A stretch of DNA of 64,000 nucleotides from Datisca glomerata (taxonomy: Eukaryota > Streptophyta > Magnoliopsida > Cucurbitales > Datiscaceae), in contig QANY01005643.1 of assembly GCA_003255025.1 (NCBI GenBank), forward strand, positions 1 to 64,000, read 5' to 3'. The notes beneath the pieces are model-generated. The model worked only from the letters and a program-made list of their open reading frames with translations. It did no database searches and had not been told where the DNA came from. Each line of letters begins with the position of its first letter. Positions within the stretch are counted from its first letter, which is position 1. Positions 34,230 to 46,390 of the stretch are shown here, piece by piece. The translations under genes and the position numbers were made by a program.

Positions 34230-36078
34230 TCATCTCTTCTTTAGTTTAATATTTAGGTTCGTGGGATTTTGATTTGTGTAATTTTTTAGTTCAAGTAAAC
34301 TTGCTATAACTCTTTCGGGATTTTTTATACTCTCTTGGTTGATTAATGGAATTCTTCTACTACAACAAATGTGAGATTCTATAGGGGCGAAATAACCCTG
34401 TAATAAGTAATCCATAGGGTTCCCACTTGTTAGCCGATCTTGTGGAAAGTATGTGTCTTTTGTAGTGTGCTTTGCCTCCTAGGAAGAACGTTGTTGTTTT
34501 TGTTGGTTTTCACGGTGCGTGCGTGGCAGAAGCATGTGGCACGTGGCACGTGGCCCGTGGCCTTTAAAAAAAATAAACTTTTAATAAAGATCAAATATTT
34601 TAATGAAATAAAATTTGCGCAACGCAATGATAACAAAATAAAAAAAATTATTGAAAACTTTTTTCAATCAGATAGGATCAATTATATATTTATAAGTTAA
34701 ATCTACAACATACAATGTTATGAATCATATACCTCAGTCTAAATCAAGCGTTTTCGCAAAACCGATCAATTCTCCGTTCCCATGAAATCGTTCCAACGAT
34801 CAGTAGACTCCGAGATCCACAGCAAGATCTTCCTTGTCAATCATCAACGCACTAGGATATGTGTGGGCACGTAGAATACTACAAACACTTTTTCTGTCTC
34901 TAGATGTACTCAATGGAGATTTACTGAAAAGGATTTTGTGAGATGATTTTTTAAAAGAACGCGATAATTATTGTTTTTAGAGATTTGATTAACTTTTAAT
35001 CGCAAAGAAAATTCTCTCTCACACCAACTGTGTTCTCAATTCAATTCTAAATTGATAAACTGATGAATTAATTCATCAACTGAGACCATTAGAATAATAT
35101 ATGTATATTTTTTAGATAATAGCGTATTAGAGTTTTAGGGATAAACTGAAATAATATTTAATTATAAAATTACCAATTGCAGTTGGACCCACTGCAACTG
35201 CGCACAGCTGCAATGCTACATGGCACTACAATGTGCCATGAGGTAGCACAGTGCCTCATAGCACTACAACAGTTCATGTCAATCTCTTATACTCAATCAG
35301 TGATTGACACGTGACAATTACTGTGAATTAAATATTATTTTAATCAGATAAATATCTACATATCAGTTAATTGAAAATTAACATATATGATTATCCCTAT
35401 CAACTAACTTATATATTATTTCACAAATAACAGATTTAGTTGATTCAAAATACTATCTAATTTCACAAATTAGATATTCTATCTCACTTATCAATAATTC
35501 GAAAAATAATCGATAATTATTTATATATATATAATTTTTGAAAATTATATATATATATTATATATATATATATATATATACACACATAATTTAATTAATT
35601 AATTAATCACAATAATTATTTCATAATTGTGTACTTACCCTCAAAGAGTATTCTTAAACCTCAAAGGATGCATAACCTAACAAAAGCTAATCTCAAAGCT
35701 CACATTTTATATCCAAGGTCATGCACCCTTCAGGAAACAAACTTGAAAAGTAGCAGAAATGGCAAACAATTTTCAATTTGGGGGATCATCAAAGAGGTCA
35801 TGGCAAATTCTAAGCAATAAGCAGATGATCACAAAACACGAAACATTAATTCTTCATGAGCTCACATAGTTTGAGTGATATAAATATCCTGCAGTTGAAA
35901 ATATCACAGTGAAATCATGGCCTCATCACAACAATCAAATAGACATTCTATGGTATTTCTCTATTCTTTTCTACTCTCTTTATCATTCTTTATACTTTGC
36001 ATAATTTCCAATTTTTTGGGGTTATGGTCATAACATAGATCATAACATGTGAAGTATTCTCGCATTTGAAATACGTAA
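34230..36078. other. Intergenic AT-rich DNA, no gene seen
   Basis: No coding sequence recognised. It holds a short acgtggc tandem (34531-34560), a 22-bp palindromic pair catggcac/gtgccatg (about 35219-35240) with further gcactac repeats, and AT/TATATA microsatellites with an aatt array (35520-35608). The part 34700-35350 looks like a degraded LTR, but no second copy is in the window. Confidence 0.5.
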
Positions 36079-36455
36079 TGTTAGATTAAAATTTGCATAG
36101 AGAATTAAATTTGGATAGTTCTGTTAAGAGTATTGTATAGAATTGTGCAACTGTCTAATAGTCTTGACAATATACAATACGTATGCTTGCTGTCAATGGA
36201 CATTTGTTAAGCTTAGTTCAAATTTATACTTATATTTTGTTCTGTTTTATTGTTTCTAACTATCCTTGACATTTTAGCTTAGCAAACTCCTTTTATTATA
36301 TAAGGCATAAATTGATTATGAATGAGAACTAAAATTGGGACTATCTTCAAGTCTCTTTCTTCTTCTTCCTATCCTCTTCTTATGTTTCCTTTCTCTCTTC
36401 TTGTCTCTTTTATCCCTTACACTTCTTTATTGAAATCTCTTCTTAGTATCTAACA
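36079..36455. repeat. Solo LTR, 377 bp
   Basis: It begins TGTTAGAT and ends ATCTAACA, a perfect 8-bp inverted terminal repeat with TG...CA ends. A TATA box (attatataagg, about 36295-36305) followed by a pyrimidine-rich leader is placed as in copia LTRs (plus orientation inferred from it). Flanks cgtaa and ctgaa match at 3 of 5 positions. No internal sequence or partner LTR is nearby. Confidence 0.65.
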
Positions 36456-37756
36456 CTGAAAATGTATATTAGCATGAAAATATGCTTAATCTCGTATAGA
36501 TCTAGAAAATCCAGGTTGCGTCGAACCCAAAACATGCCACAAAAACTCCACCAATACTATATCTAAAGAGAAGAAACTCCAAGAACTGAATATCTAGAGG
36601 AAATAAATTCTACATAACCGGTAGAAGTAAAACCTTTCAAATCGGAAGGAGAAACTCTACACAGACATAGAACAATTAGAAAAAGAAAGAAAACCCGAAA
36701 AAGAGGAGGGAAAGAGAAGAGAGGGAATTTAGGGGAGAAGGACAGAGGAAAGGGAAAACTAAAGGAGAAGGGGAAAGAAAGAGAGAAAAGGTCTTATTAG
36801 TAAAAACTTTTTTTATATTATATCTAGACTTAAAGTAGACATGATCTCAATTCTCAAGTCTTTTCTAAATGAATTGTTCAGATAAAAACTAAAGATCCAA
36901 TTACCATATTTGTTTTTAACTTATTCTTTTGATTATGAATTGGTCTATCAAAGAAAAACACTTATAATAAATCAGATCGAAAGATAGAAATAACTAATTC
37001 TTTTTAATTGAAAATATATTTATTCGTATGGTTTACTTATGTATTGTATATTTGATAAAAACATAATTGTTGCATGGGAAATCCTATAAAAAAATATATT
37101 ATACGTGTAATAGAGTATTTTTAATACAATAAAATGAGTACGCGAAAGGTTAAAGTTCAGGTCCTAATTAGCATTAATCAAGAATTTCCTCGTTGCGTCA
37201 AGTATAGTAATTACTAGGTAAACATATTTTTTCCCCAACTTGATTCCTCTTTCATGACTAAATCAATAGAAGTATTAGTTATTTCAAGTGGTCATGATTT
37301 CTTCTATAATTTATTTTGTAATTCATCTTCGAATACACACGGTGTATAAGCAAACAAATACTTATATTATGAGTTTCAGAAATATTTTATCGTACAATCG
37401 AGTTTTAGAAAGTTGATAATAGTAACGATATAACCTAAATTATGAAGAAAAAATGATATAACTCTCCATTCAAGAAACAATTTTGGACCGCACATCATTT
37501 CTTCTCCCAGCTTAAGTTTATCAAAATATATTACCCCTAAGTTTCATTTGCAAGGTAGAGAAATTGAATTATCACTCAAATCAATGTGGAGTATGGATAA
37601 AGGAGCTTAACGACTAACAAACAATTGATTCTGTAATAATTTGACACTACGCATATATATCACTAGCATTGGATAAACTTATTCATAGAGATTGGGGCTA
37701 AACACACCCACGGTCTCCACCCCGTGCAGTAAGCCTAACAATTACTGCAACTTAAA
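36456..37756. other. Intergenic DNA, no gene seen
   Basis: A purine-rich stretch at 36660-36790 (gaaagaga, ggagaagg) and otherwise AT-rich unique-looking sequence. No coding potential above background. Confidence 0.5.
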
Positions 37757-38040
37757 TAACTACAAGAAAACAGCTCTACAACGACGTTTTTTTTTCTGTC
37801 GCGACGGTTTTGAACCATCGAGATATCTATTCCGACGGTTATCAAACCGTCGGGACTGCCGCCGTCAGGAAAACTGTTGCAACGGTTTTTGCAACCGACG
37901 GTGTACCGTCACTGTAGACAATCTAGTACGCGGTTAGAAAAATATCGTCGTAGACTGCCTATCACAATGGTTAGAAAACCGTCGTCGTAGACTGCCTACT
38001 CCAACGGTTAGAAAACCGTCATCGTAGACCACCTTTTTTT
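37757..38040. mobile_element. Terminus of a CACTA-type DNA transposon
   Basis: actacaagaaaacagc at 37759 resembles the CACTACAAGAAAA end of plant CACTA elements. It is followed by many subterminal repeats of the form cgacggtt and aaccgtcg in both orientations (37785-38030) and three copies of a gtcgtagactgcct block. This clustered subterminal array is characteristic of the superfamily. The opposite end is not found; copia B is inserted about 360 bp inside. Confidence 0.6.
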
Positions 38041-38397
38041 TCTTAAAGGCTTACAATTTTCGGCCAAAATATGAAATCCAATTTAGCTAGAAGAAACCAA
38101 TGATAACAAAATCAGAACATAATTTAAAGTTATAAGTGAGACAGAGTGAAGTTCAGAAAATATGAAACAATGGAAACGAGACGCTTCTACGAACAATACT
38201 TCGAGAACCAACCTTTAATACTAAAAAAATAGAGATCTGAAGTCTGCTCAAACTGGAACCGATTCTTAGTACCTAAGTTAGAACGAGGGACAGAGGATTA
38301 AGTAGGCTAGGAAGACCCTCAAACTCAACTAGCTGCTCAAACTTCGTTGCCAAAGATATTAACCTAATTTATGCTGACATCCTTTAAACCAAGGTAC
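38041..38397. other. Unassigned DNA between CACTA end and copia B
   Basis: No coding sequence recognised. It may be internal CACTA sequence. The last bases ggtac are the copia B target site. Confidence 0.4.
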
Positions 38398-38672
38398 TGT
38401 TGAATAAACATTAATGTTTTAGTGGGTTTTTTCAATTAGAAGTTACAATTTAGAAGTTAGTGGAAACATAAAAGGTCAAGAGTCTTTGTAAATGAAAGGT
38501 TTGTAGATGAAAGGCCAAGGGGTGATAGATTTAATTATTTTTCAGTTTTTTTGGCAAGACTAGAGTCTATATAAAGGCCTTGTTGAGTTCATTGGAAAAC
38601 AAAATTTAGAGGAATACAAAAGTTAAATATTTCAAGTGAGTTTTTAGTTTACAAGTGAGTTTTTAGTTTTCA
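38398..38672 (+). repeat. Copia B 5' LTR
   Basis: tgttgaataaac to tttagttttca. TATA box tatataaa at 38578-38585. The right part has the doubled agtgagtttttagttt segment. Confidence 0.92.
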
Positions 38673-38675
38673 AAT

Positions 38676-38687
38676 TGGTATCAAAGC
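38676..38687 (+). other. Copia B primer-binding site
   Basis: tggtatcaaagc complements the 3' end of initiator Met tRNA with one mismatch (a for g). It lies three bases inside the LTR and overlaps the approach to the gag ATG at 38690. Confidence 0.82.
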
Positions 38688-38689
38688 CA

Positions 38690-39727
38690 ATGGCGAATGT
38701 GACGGGTCAAATGCCGCTACCACGACTAATGAAGGCGAACTACGAGAACTGGAGTATTCAAATGAAAGCACTTCTCGGCTCTTAAGATGCATGGGAGGTG
38801 GTCGAAGAAGCTTTCGAAGAACCAACAAATACCACGGGATATACGGCGGCTCAAAACAAGGTGTTGAAAGAGGCGCGAGCGAAGGATAAGACGACATTAT
38901 ACATGTTGTTTCGAGCCGTTGATGAGTCGGGCTTTGAGAAGATTGCCGGTGCAACTACTTCAAAAGAAGCATGGGACATTTTAGCAAAAGTGTTCAAAGG
39001 AGCCGACCGAGTCAAGAAAGTGTTCAATGGAGAGCATGAAGATGAAGGAGTCGGAAAGTGTATCTGACTACATCACGCGTGTACAAGTCGTGGTGAACCA
39101 ACTCATTCTTAATGGCGAAGCATTAACCGATGCGCGAGTTGTGGAAAAGATTTTGAGATCATTAACCGACAATTTTGAAATGTTGTGTGCGCAATAGAAG
39201 AATCAAAGGACCTTGCGACGCTCACAATCGACGAGCTTGCCGGTTCTCTCGAGGCACACGAACAACGTAAGAAGAAAAAAAAGGAGGAGACACTCGAGCA
39301 AGCACTTCAAACCAAGGCGTCAATCAAAGACGAAAAGGTATTCTATTCTCAAAATTTCTGAGGTAGAGGGCGTGGCCGTGGAAGTCGTGAAAATGGTCGC
39401 GGTGGTCAAGGCAGCAGTCATGAGAGGTACTATAAGGAGAAGGGATAGTCGAGCCAACCAAATTGGCGTGGAAGAGGACGCGGTCGAGGAAGAGGCGGCC
39501 GGTCGAACTATTCCAACATCGAGTGCTACAAGTGTTACAAGTATGGTCACTATGCGAAGGATTGCAACTCTGACAAATGTTATAATTGTGGTAACGTGGG
39601 GCATTTTGTAAAAGATTGTCGAGCCGATAAAAAGGTGGAAGAAACAACCAACCAAGTCTTGGAAGACGAAAATGAAGGCCTTCTCTTGATGGCTCAAAAT
39701 GAAGTCAACATCAACAATGACACTCTG
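38690..39727 (+). pseudogene. Copia B gag with zinc knuckles (broken)
   Basis: ATG at 38690. The gag core is recognisable (KANYENWSIQMKALLG, then TTLYMLFRAVDESGFEKIAG). Defects: a stop at about 38784, a short deletion near 39015-39030 that removes part of the KVRLQTLRGELE block, and a frameshift around 39180. The nucleocapsid has the GRGRGRGSREN basic run and two CCHC knuckles (CYKCYKYGHYAKDC, CYNCGNVGHFVKDC). TGA at 39359-39361 and TAG at 39446-39448 are shared with copy A. Confidence 0.88.
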
Positions 39728-42709
39728 TGGTAGCTCGACTCGGGGGCAAACAACCATATGTGCGGTCACGAGTACCTATTCAAAGAGATGCAAAAGATTG
39801 AAGATGGTCATGTGTCATTTGGAGATGTATCAAAAGTGGAGGTCAAAGGCCGAGGAACGGTTTGTTACTTACAAAAGGATGGCTTAATAGGGTCAATCCA
39901 AGATGTTTATTACGTACCAGACCTCAAGACCAACATTTTGAGCATGGGGCAACCCACGGAGAAAGGTTACTCGATACTTTTAAAAGACCGAGTACTACAC
40001 TTGAAGGACAAGTAAGGGCGTCTGGTTGCTCTAGTCGAGATGGGAAGAAATTGGATGTACAAACTGAATTTGAGAAGCGTGCGAGAAAAGTGTTTGCGAG
40101 TCAACGTAGAAGACAAGGCGTCACTGTGGCAACTCTGCTTTGGTCACCTACATCAATGTGGTCTAAAAGAGTTAGCAAAGAAGAACATGGTGCACGGGCT
40201 GCCGGACATGGACTATGAGGGCAAATTTTGTGAAGAATGTGTGCTTGGCAAGCAAGCGAGAACCTCGTTTCAAAAGAAGGCAGAATATCGAGGTAAACAT
40301 ACTCTCAAGTTGATTCATACCGACATATGTGGCCCAGTCACCCCTGAATCTTTCGGTGGTAAAAGGTACTTCATTACCTTTATCGATGATTTCTCACGGA
40401 AAAATTGAGTTTATTTTCTAAAAGAAAAATCTGAGACATTCGAGGTGTTCAAAAAGTTCAAAGTGATGGTGGAGAAGGCAGCTGGTAGACACATCAAAGC
40501 TGTACGATCCGATAGAGGTGGTGAGTATACTTCGATGGCTTTCATGGAGTATTGCGAGGAGCAAGGCATAAGGAGATTTCTAATCGCACCATACTCTCCT
40601 CAACAAAACGGTATGGACGAGAGGAAGAACCGGACTATTCTCGACATAGTTCGATCAATCCTCAAGAGCAAGAAGATGCCGAAGGAATTCTGGGCAGAAA
40701 TGTTCCATCTATGTACAAAATCGATGTCCACATGTGAAGTTAGATGATCAAACACCACAAGAGGCATGGAGCGGACAAAAGCCGACAGTTTCTCATCTCA
40801 AAGTATTCGGTAGTGTGGCTTATGCACACGTACCAGATCAACGAAGAATGAAGCTCGAAGACAAAAGCAAAAGGAATATTTTTATTGGGTATGATGAGAA
40901 GACAAAAGGGTATAAACTACTCGACCCGATAAGCAAGAAGGTGATGGTGAGTCGTGATGTGCGAGTAAATGAAGCAAGCGAGTGGGACTAGAACAATTCG
41001 ACGGAGGTTATCATCGACGTTGGAGAATCATCAGTCATTGCACCAACAAGTATACCAACAAACTCTGAAACTACCGATGATGAAGATGAACCACAACAAC
41101 CAAAAATGTGAAGTTTGCAAGATTTGTATGATGCGACAAATGAGGTACACCTTGTATGTCTTTTGACAGATGCTGAAAATATCAGCTTTGAAGAGGCGGT
41201 GCGAGGCAAGAAGTGGCAAACTGCCATGAACGAGGAGATTAAGGCGATTGACCGCAACAACACATGGGAGCTAGCAGAATTGCCGAAAGGCAGTCAGTCT
41301 ATTGGTGTGAAGTGGATGTTCAAGAAAAAGATGAATGCTCAAGGTGAGATAGAACGTTACAAGGCGAGACTTGTTGCGAAGGGATACAAGAAAAAGATAG
41401 GAATCGACTATGACGAGGTATTTGCTCCTGTTGCAAGAATGGAGACAATCCGATTACTCATTTCACAAGCTGCTCAATTCAAATGCCAAATATTTCAAAT
41501 GGATGTCAAGTCAGCATTCTTGAATGGTGTGCTCGAAGAAGATGTCTACATCGAATAACCACCCGAGTTCATGAAAATCGGAGAAGAGAAGAAGTGCTAA
41601 AATTGAAGAAGGAGCTTTACGGGTTGAAGCAAGCACCGCGGGCATGGAATACACGTATCGATACATATTTCAAGGAGAACGGGTTCAAGCAATGTCCCTA
41701 CAAGCATGCCCTTTACGCAAAGAAGAATGGAGGTAACGTGTTATTTGTTGCTCTTTATGTCGATGACCTCATTTTTATAAGTAACAATGATGAGATGATA
41801 CAAGAGTTTAAGGGTACAATGACACGGGAATTTGAGATGACAGATTTAGGCTTGATGAAGTTTTTCCTTGGTTTGGAGGTTAGACAAGTAGAGACAGGTA
41901 TTTTTGTATCACAGGAGACATATGCAAAAGAGATTTTGAAGAAGTACAAGATGGTAAATTGCTACCCGATATCAACACCAATGGAACCAGGTGCAAAACT
42001 CTCGAAGTTCGAAGGAGGAGAACGTGTCGATGCGAGTAGATACCGGAGTTTGGTAGGAAGCCTTCGCTATCTCACATGCACAAGGCCGGATCTTTCATTA
42101 AGTGTCGGTATTATAAATCGGTTCATGGAGGAGCCGGTTTATTCACATTGGAAGGCGGTGAAGCGAATCCTACGGTACATCCAAGGAAAGGTGTCACTCT
42201 GGTTGTTCTTCTCGAAAGCAGAAGATTACAAGTTGGTTGGCTACTCCGACAGCGATTGGTGCGGAGACATAGATGATCAGAAAATTACATTGGGATATGT
42301 GTTCTTTATGGGAGATACTGCATTTACTTGGCTTTCAAAGAAGCAACCGATCATGACGCTCTCGACGTGTGAAGCTGAATATGTGGCAACATCTTGGTGT
42401 GTATGTCATGCGATATGGCTTAGAAATTTGTTGAGCAAGATGGAGCTAAAGCAACTAGCTGCAACCGTGATTCAAGTTGACAACAAATCAGCAATTGAGT
42501 TGACAAAGAATCCAGTGAACCATGAAAGAAGCAAACACATTGACGTTCATTTTCACTTTATCTGAAATCATGTGAAGGAAGGAAGTGTGGAATTGGTGCA
42601 TGTGGCAAGTCAGGATCAAGTTACGGATATCTTCACAAAATCGCTACCGAAAGTACTTCTCGACAAATGCAAGAAAATGATTGGCATGACGGATGGTAGA
42701 AGCATTTAA
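39728..42709 (+). pseudogene. Copia B pol: protease, integrase, RT, RNase H (broken)
   Basis: A TAG (39731-39733) stands immediately before the protease site LDSGANNHMC. Integrase follows with FGHLHQCGL, CEECVLGKQ, HTDICGPVTPESF, DRGGEY and the end of the core (PQQNGMDERKN, where A of AERKN became D). Small deletions remove part of the region after EFWAE (about 40700). RT spans 41115-42000 with [32 protein letters not shown] and FFLGLEVRQ, with a frame break near 41558. RNase H has YSDSDWCGDIDD, CEAEYVATS, VDNKSAIEL and, after TGA 42563-42565, the end DIFTKSLPK-like. The natural stop is at 42707-42709. Confidence 0.9.
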
Positions 42710-42725
42710 GTTTATGGGGGAGTTT

Positions 42726-43006
42726 TGTTGAATAAACATTAAATGTTATGTTTTAGTAGGTTTTTTCAATTAGACGTTACAATTTAGAAGTTAGTGGAAA
42801 CATAAAAGGTCAAGAGTTTTTGTAGATGAAAGGTTTGTAGATGAAAGGCCAAAGGGTGATAGATTTAATTATTTTTCAGTTTTTTTGGCAAGAGTAGAGT
42901 CTATATAAAGGCCTTGTTGAGTTCATTGGAAAACACAAATTAGAGGAATACAAAAGTTAAATATTTCAAGTGAGTTTTTAGTTTACAAGTGAATTTTTAG
43001 TTTTCA
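42726..43006 (+). repeat. Copia B 3' LTR
   Basis: It starts tgttgaataaacatt, directly after a ggggga purine tract (42714-42725), and ends ttttca. It differs from the 5' LTR by a few substitutions and short indels (for example attaaatgttatgttt against attaatgtttt). Confidence 0.92.
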
Positions 43007-43011
43007 GGTAC

Positions 43012-45170
43012 AACGCGACTTCGAAACTGCAACTTTTTGGCAAACACGGCTTCTTAATCAGGAAGATGGTCACATAATTGTGAAAATCTACGTATACTAG
43101 GGTATTCAGGCTTGTTATCACAAAAAAAATAGCCTGAGACATTCCAATTGTCTGCATCTGATTGAGACTGAAATGTTGGCTTCGGTTCACTAAAACCTCA
43201 GAGCGAGCAAATGTAAGCTGCTTATATGGAGACTCCTTCCAACTCAAAAAATCTATACTTACAACCTCATCTATATGTAAAGGGACAGGTTCTAAACCAA
43301 CTATAATTCGTTAAAATCAACCTTTTTTCAGAAGACAACTTTTAGATATAGCACTTTATGCAGACATACCTTATATGTAAGAAATTTCAATTTGATCATC
43401 AAATTTGCATCTTCATCAGCGAGTTCATCTGAAATGTCATTGCTTCCATTTTCAACCAAAATGTTCTTGTTTTTAACGATTTTATCTGCTATTTTCTTGT
43501 TTGCCTTGAATAAATTGATGTCAACAAAAACGCTAGGCACAGAAGATGTGTCAACGACATATTCTCCATGTAGCACAAAATAATGGCAGAAGCATAAGCT
43601 AGCATATCCTTTGATAAAGAAGCTTTGGCATGCTAGGGCATATCTCTCTATGCATTGTACTTAGTAGCAGGCCATTCACTGTACACCATGGATATAAAAA
43701 ACATTCCCAGATTAACAAGAGAATAAAAAGATTGTCTAATACTGAAAATCCAAGACCACTTTGCGCGCTAGAACCATATCCTAAAACCCAATGATAAACT
43801 AGAAGCTAGCAAGAAATTTGATGCATATAGCTCGAGAAGCATCAAACTAAATTTTCATTGCCGGAGCTGCTCCTTTAAGTTATGAGTGACAATGATGGAG
43901 TTCGAGCAGTCTCAATATAATGATTTGTACTGCCAGAAAAAGGGGGAGTGACAAAAAATAGGACTAACATTGTTTTTCTAAACGGAATAAAGTTGTTCGT
44001 TGTAAAATGGTTAACATTTGTTATTAAAGGAAAGTTTTGGGGTGATGTTTTGAGTTACTGGGGATCAGTTTGGTATTGCTGTAACTTTTTGATAAAAAAA
44101 AAATCATTGTTAGTTGTCCTGTTGAGAAAATCAGATAAAACAAAAAGCAGTTGGGTGTTTGATACACTGTCAAGAAACCAGAAAATTTGATGAGAAGAAA
44201 TACAACGAATGTACTCTTATTTTTTAGAGTTTTATGTATGAGTACGTTTTTTTTTTCCAATAAAATTAGAAAATATTCAACTAAATTAATCACTTTGATT
44301 ATCTTTTCCAGACTCCTTTTTTTGTAACTGCAAAATATCATTTCAATGCTAAATATCGAGGAAAAGAGGCACTCAACTGCAATACTGCAGTCCAGTATGT
44401 ATAATACGGATTAAAAAAAGAAAGATTAAATGATAATCGAGAAAGACAACGCTAGAGAAGTTTCACAAAAGGAAAAAAAGGGAACCATTTGAATGTAGTC
44501 AATTGAGTTGGAAACAAAACAGCAGTAAGTCTAGAGTTCAAAGGGCTATAAACAATATCACACTTGCATTTACCATTGTGCTTTCTATTTATTGCTCAAT
44601 TATATAGTCTCTCTTGGAAGTTAGATATACTAAGTATCATTTCTGCATTCCTAATGCTGAGCACACCACATTAAATGATGCAGAACATATGTCTCGATTA
44701 TTATCAAGAGATCCAAGCAGAATATCTTCGGGAAGCAAATTCAAAACTGAACTAAAGCTTTGGCAACGAAAAGAAGAATCTCCATTCACAGAAAAGTAAA
44801 ATCCTTACCTCGGTATAGTGGCCATAACCCTGGCTTGTTCCTGAAACATGGAAAACATTTACAGACGTTGATAATTCATAACATGAAATCACAAAGAGCG
44901 AAAAATCTGAGTTTGAAACTGAAAATGAGCTCAAACTGTCAAAAAGAAAAAGATGTACTAAACCTCATCTCTTTCTGATACCGCCGAAGAACATAACCAT
45001 TGTGTACATGAATAACCATTTTATAGAAAAGATTGTCACTTGCTACAGAATCAACTTTGTGGAAGTTATGATAAATTTTGAAGGCTGCCGGGTAATGTTT
45101 TTCTCTCATCAAACGCACCGTAGCAATATGACGACGGTTAATCGTCACAATAAATCTTGCATATTCATCT
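43012..45170. other. Unassigned DNA after copia B
   Basis: Minus-strand open frames of 80-105 codons at 42978-43247, 43328-43576 and 44024-44341 are not recognised. The one at 43328-43576 reads YVVDTSSVPSVFVDINLFKA and ends in ordinary codon use, so a decayed gene or captured fragment is possible. Otherwise no motif is seen. Confidence 0.35.
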
Positions 45171-45564
45171 TTTTGCGACAACTTGTTTTAATTGTGTGTA
45201 AGCATGTTATGTTCATGTATATGTTTTGTAATAGTGGACTTATATAATGATGTCATTCTGATGTTATAATTGCATCATATATTTCTATTTATTATCTGTT
45301 AAACTATTTTCGAAAATGTTTGTATTCCGTTAACACTTTGGTAATTGTTTACTGTTCAGTTACTATTTGATTATCATAAGATAAATATTTGGGTATGGCT
45401 GATTTTATGTTAGTATGTTATCATGTTTGATTCTGTTACATGTATCAGTGTGCATTATATGTTTACTTGTGAATCATATGATCATGTTTACGTTTAAGGT
45501 TTAATCATAATCATGAATAGGATATTACGAGCCATGATTTAAAATATATAATTGATAATTCAGT

Positions 45565-45945
45565 ATTCTTAAGGTTTCAGTAACTTAAAGTAATAATTAT
45601 GTGTTCTTGAGGTTTTAGAAACCTTAAGTAATGATTCAGTGTGTATGGGGTTTCGGTAACCTTAGGTATAAAATTCAATGCTCTTGAGGTTTTGGTGACC
45701 TTAAGTAATGATTCAGTGTGCATGGGGTTCCGGTAACCTAAAGTGACAATTCAGTGTTTTTGGGGTTTTGTAACCTTAAGTAATGATTCAGTGTGCATGG
45801 GGTTTCGGTAGCCTTAAGTAAATAATTCAATGTTCTTGGGATTTTGATAACCTTAAGTATTGATACAGTGTTCTTGGGGTTTTGGTAACATTAAATGATA
45901 ACTCAGTGTTTTGGGAGTTTGAGTAACCTTAAGTGACAACAATTA
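45565..45945 (+). repeat. About 62-bp tandem repeats with ccttaagta core
   Basis: Six to seven units of the form taatgattcagtgtgcatgg, ggtttcggtaaccttaag. Units differ by a few bases each. Confidence 0.75.
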
Positions 45946-46390
45946 CTATATCACTCAATTCGTCATGTTACGTTTCAATTCAAATGTGAGCAATGCTACT
46001 AGGTTGTTATCTAAGGAATATGCTAAGACAAGATATGATTCAGATTGTTATATGATTCTGTGTGAGTCATGTGCTATATTACGTGTTATGTTGAGTCAAG
46101 TCATGATCAAGTATGTTATATTAATTCATTTATAATATATGTCAAGTTCAGTTATGTTGCATTATGAAGCATTTATGACAGATGGATGCATGTTATTATG
46201 TGAGTTTGCTTACTGAGTATTTTAAAATACTCATTTCCCCATAGTTGGTTATGATACAGGTGGTGATGGCGAGCAGTAAGAGTGTGAGACTGTCATAACC
46301 AGTTGGATTAACGAATTTATGATATGTGAAAACCTCATGAATTATGAATTTCAAGTTTTGACTTTATTTCAGAGTGTAATTCAATTTTAT

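Larger units (their letters stand above)
38398..43006 (+). mobile_element. Ty1/copia retrotransposon, copy B (full length, TSD ggtac)
   Basis: The element is 4609 bp with LTRs of 275 bp (38398-38672) and 281 bp (42726-43006). A perfect target duplication ggtac occurs at 38393-38397 and 43007-43011. The primer-binding site for initiator Met tRNA (tggtatcaaagc, one mismatch, 38676-38687) and a ggggga polypurine tract are intact. It is the same family as copy A, mostly identical but on the opposite strand. Stops and frameshifts make it defective. The clean duplication and similar LTRs point to a more recent insertion than the other elements here. Confidence 0.95.

Noticed and set aside
34700..35350. 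LTR of an unseen element
   Set aside because: No defined ends, duplication or partner could be found, so it is listed only as unassigned DNA.
39320..39769. Minus-strand frames of 107-149 codons over copia B gag
   Set aside because: They mirror the coding strand; the same pattern appears in copy A.
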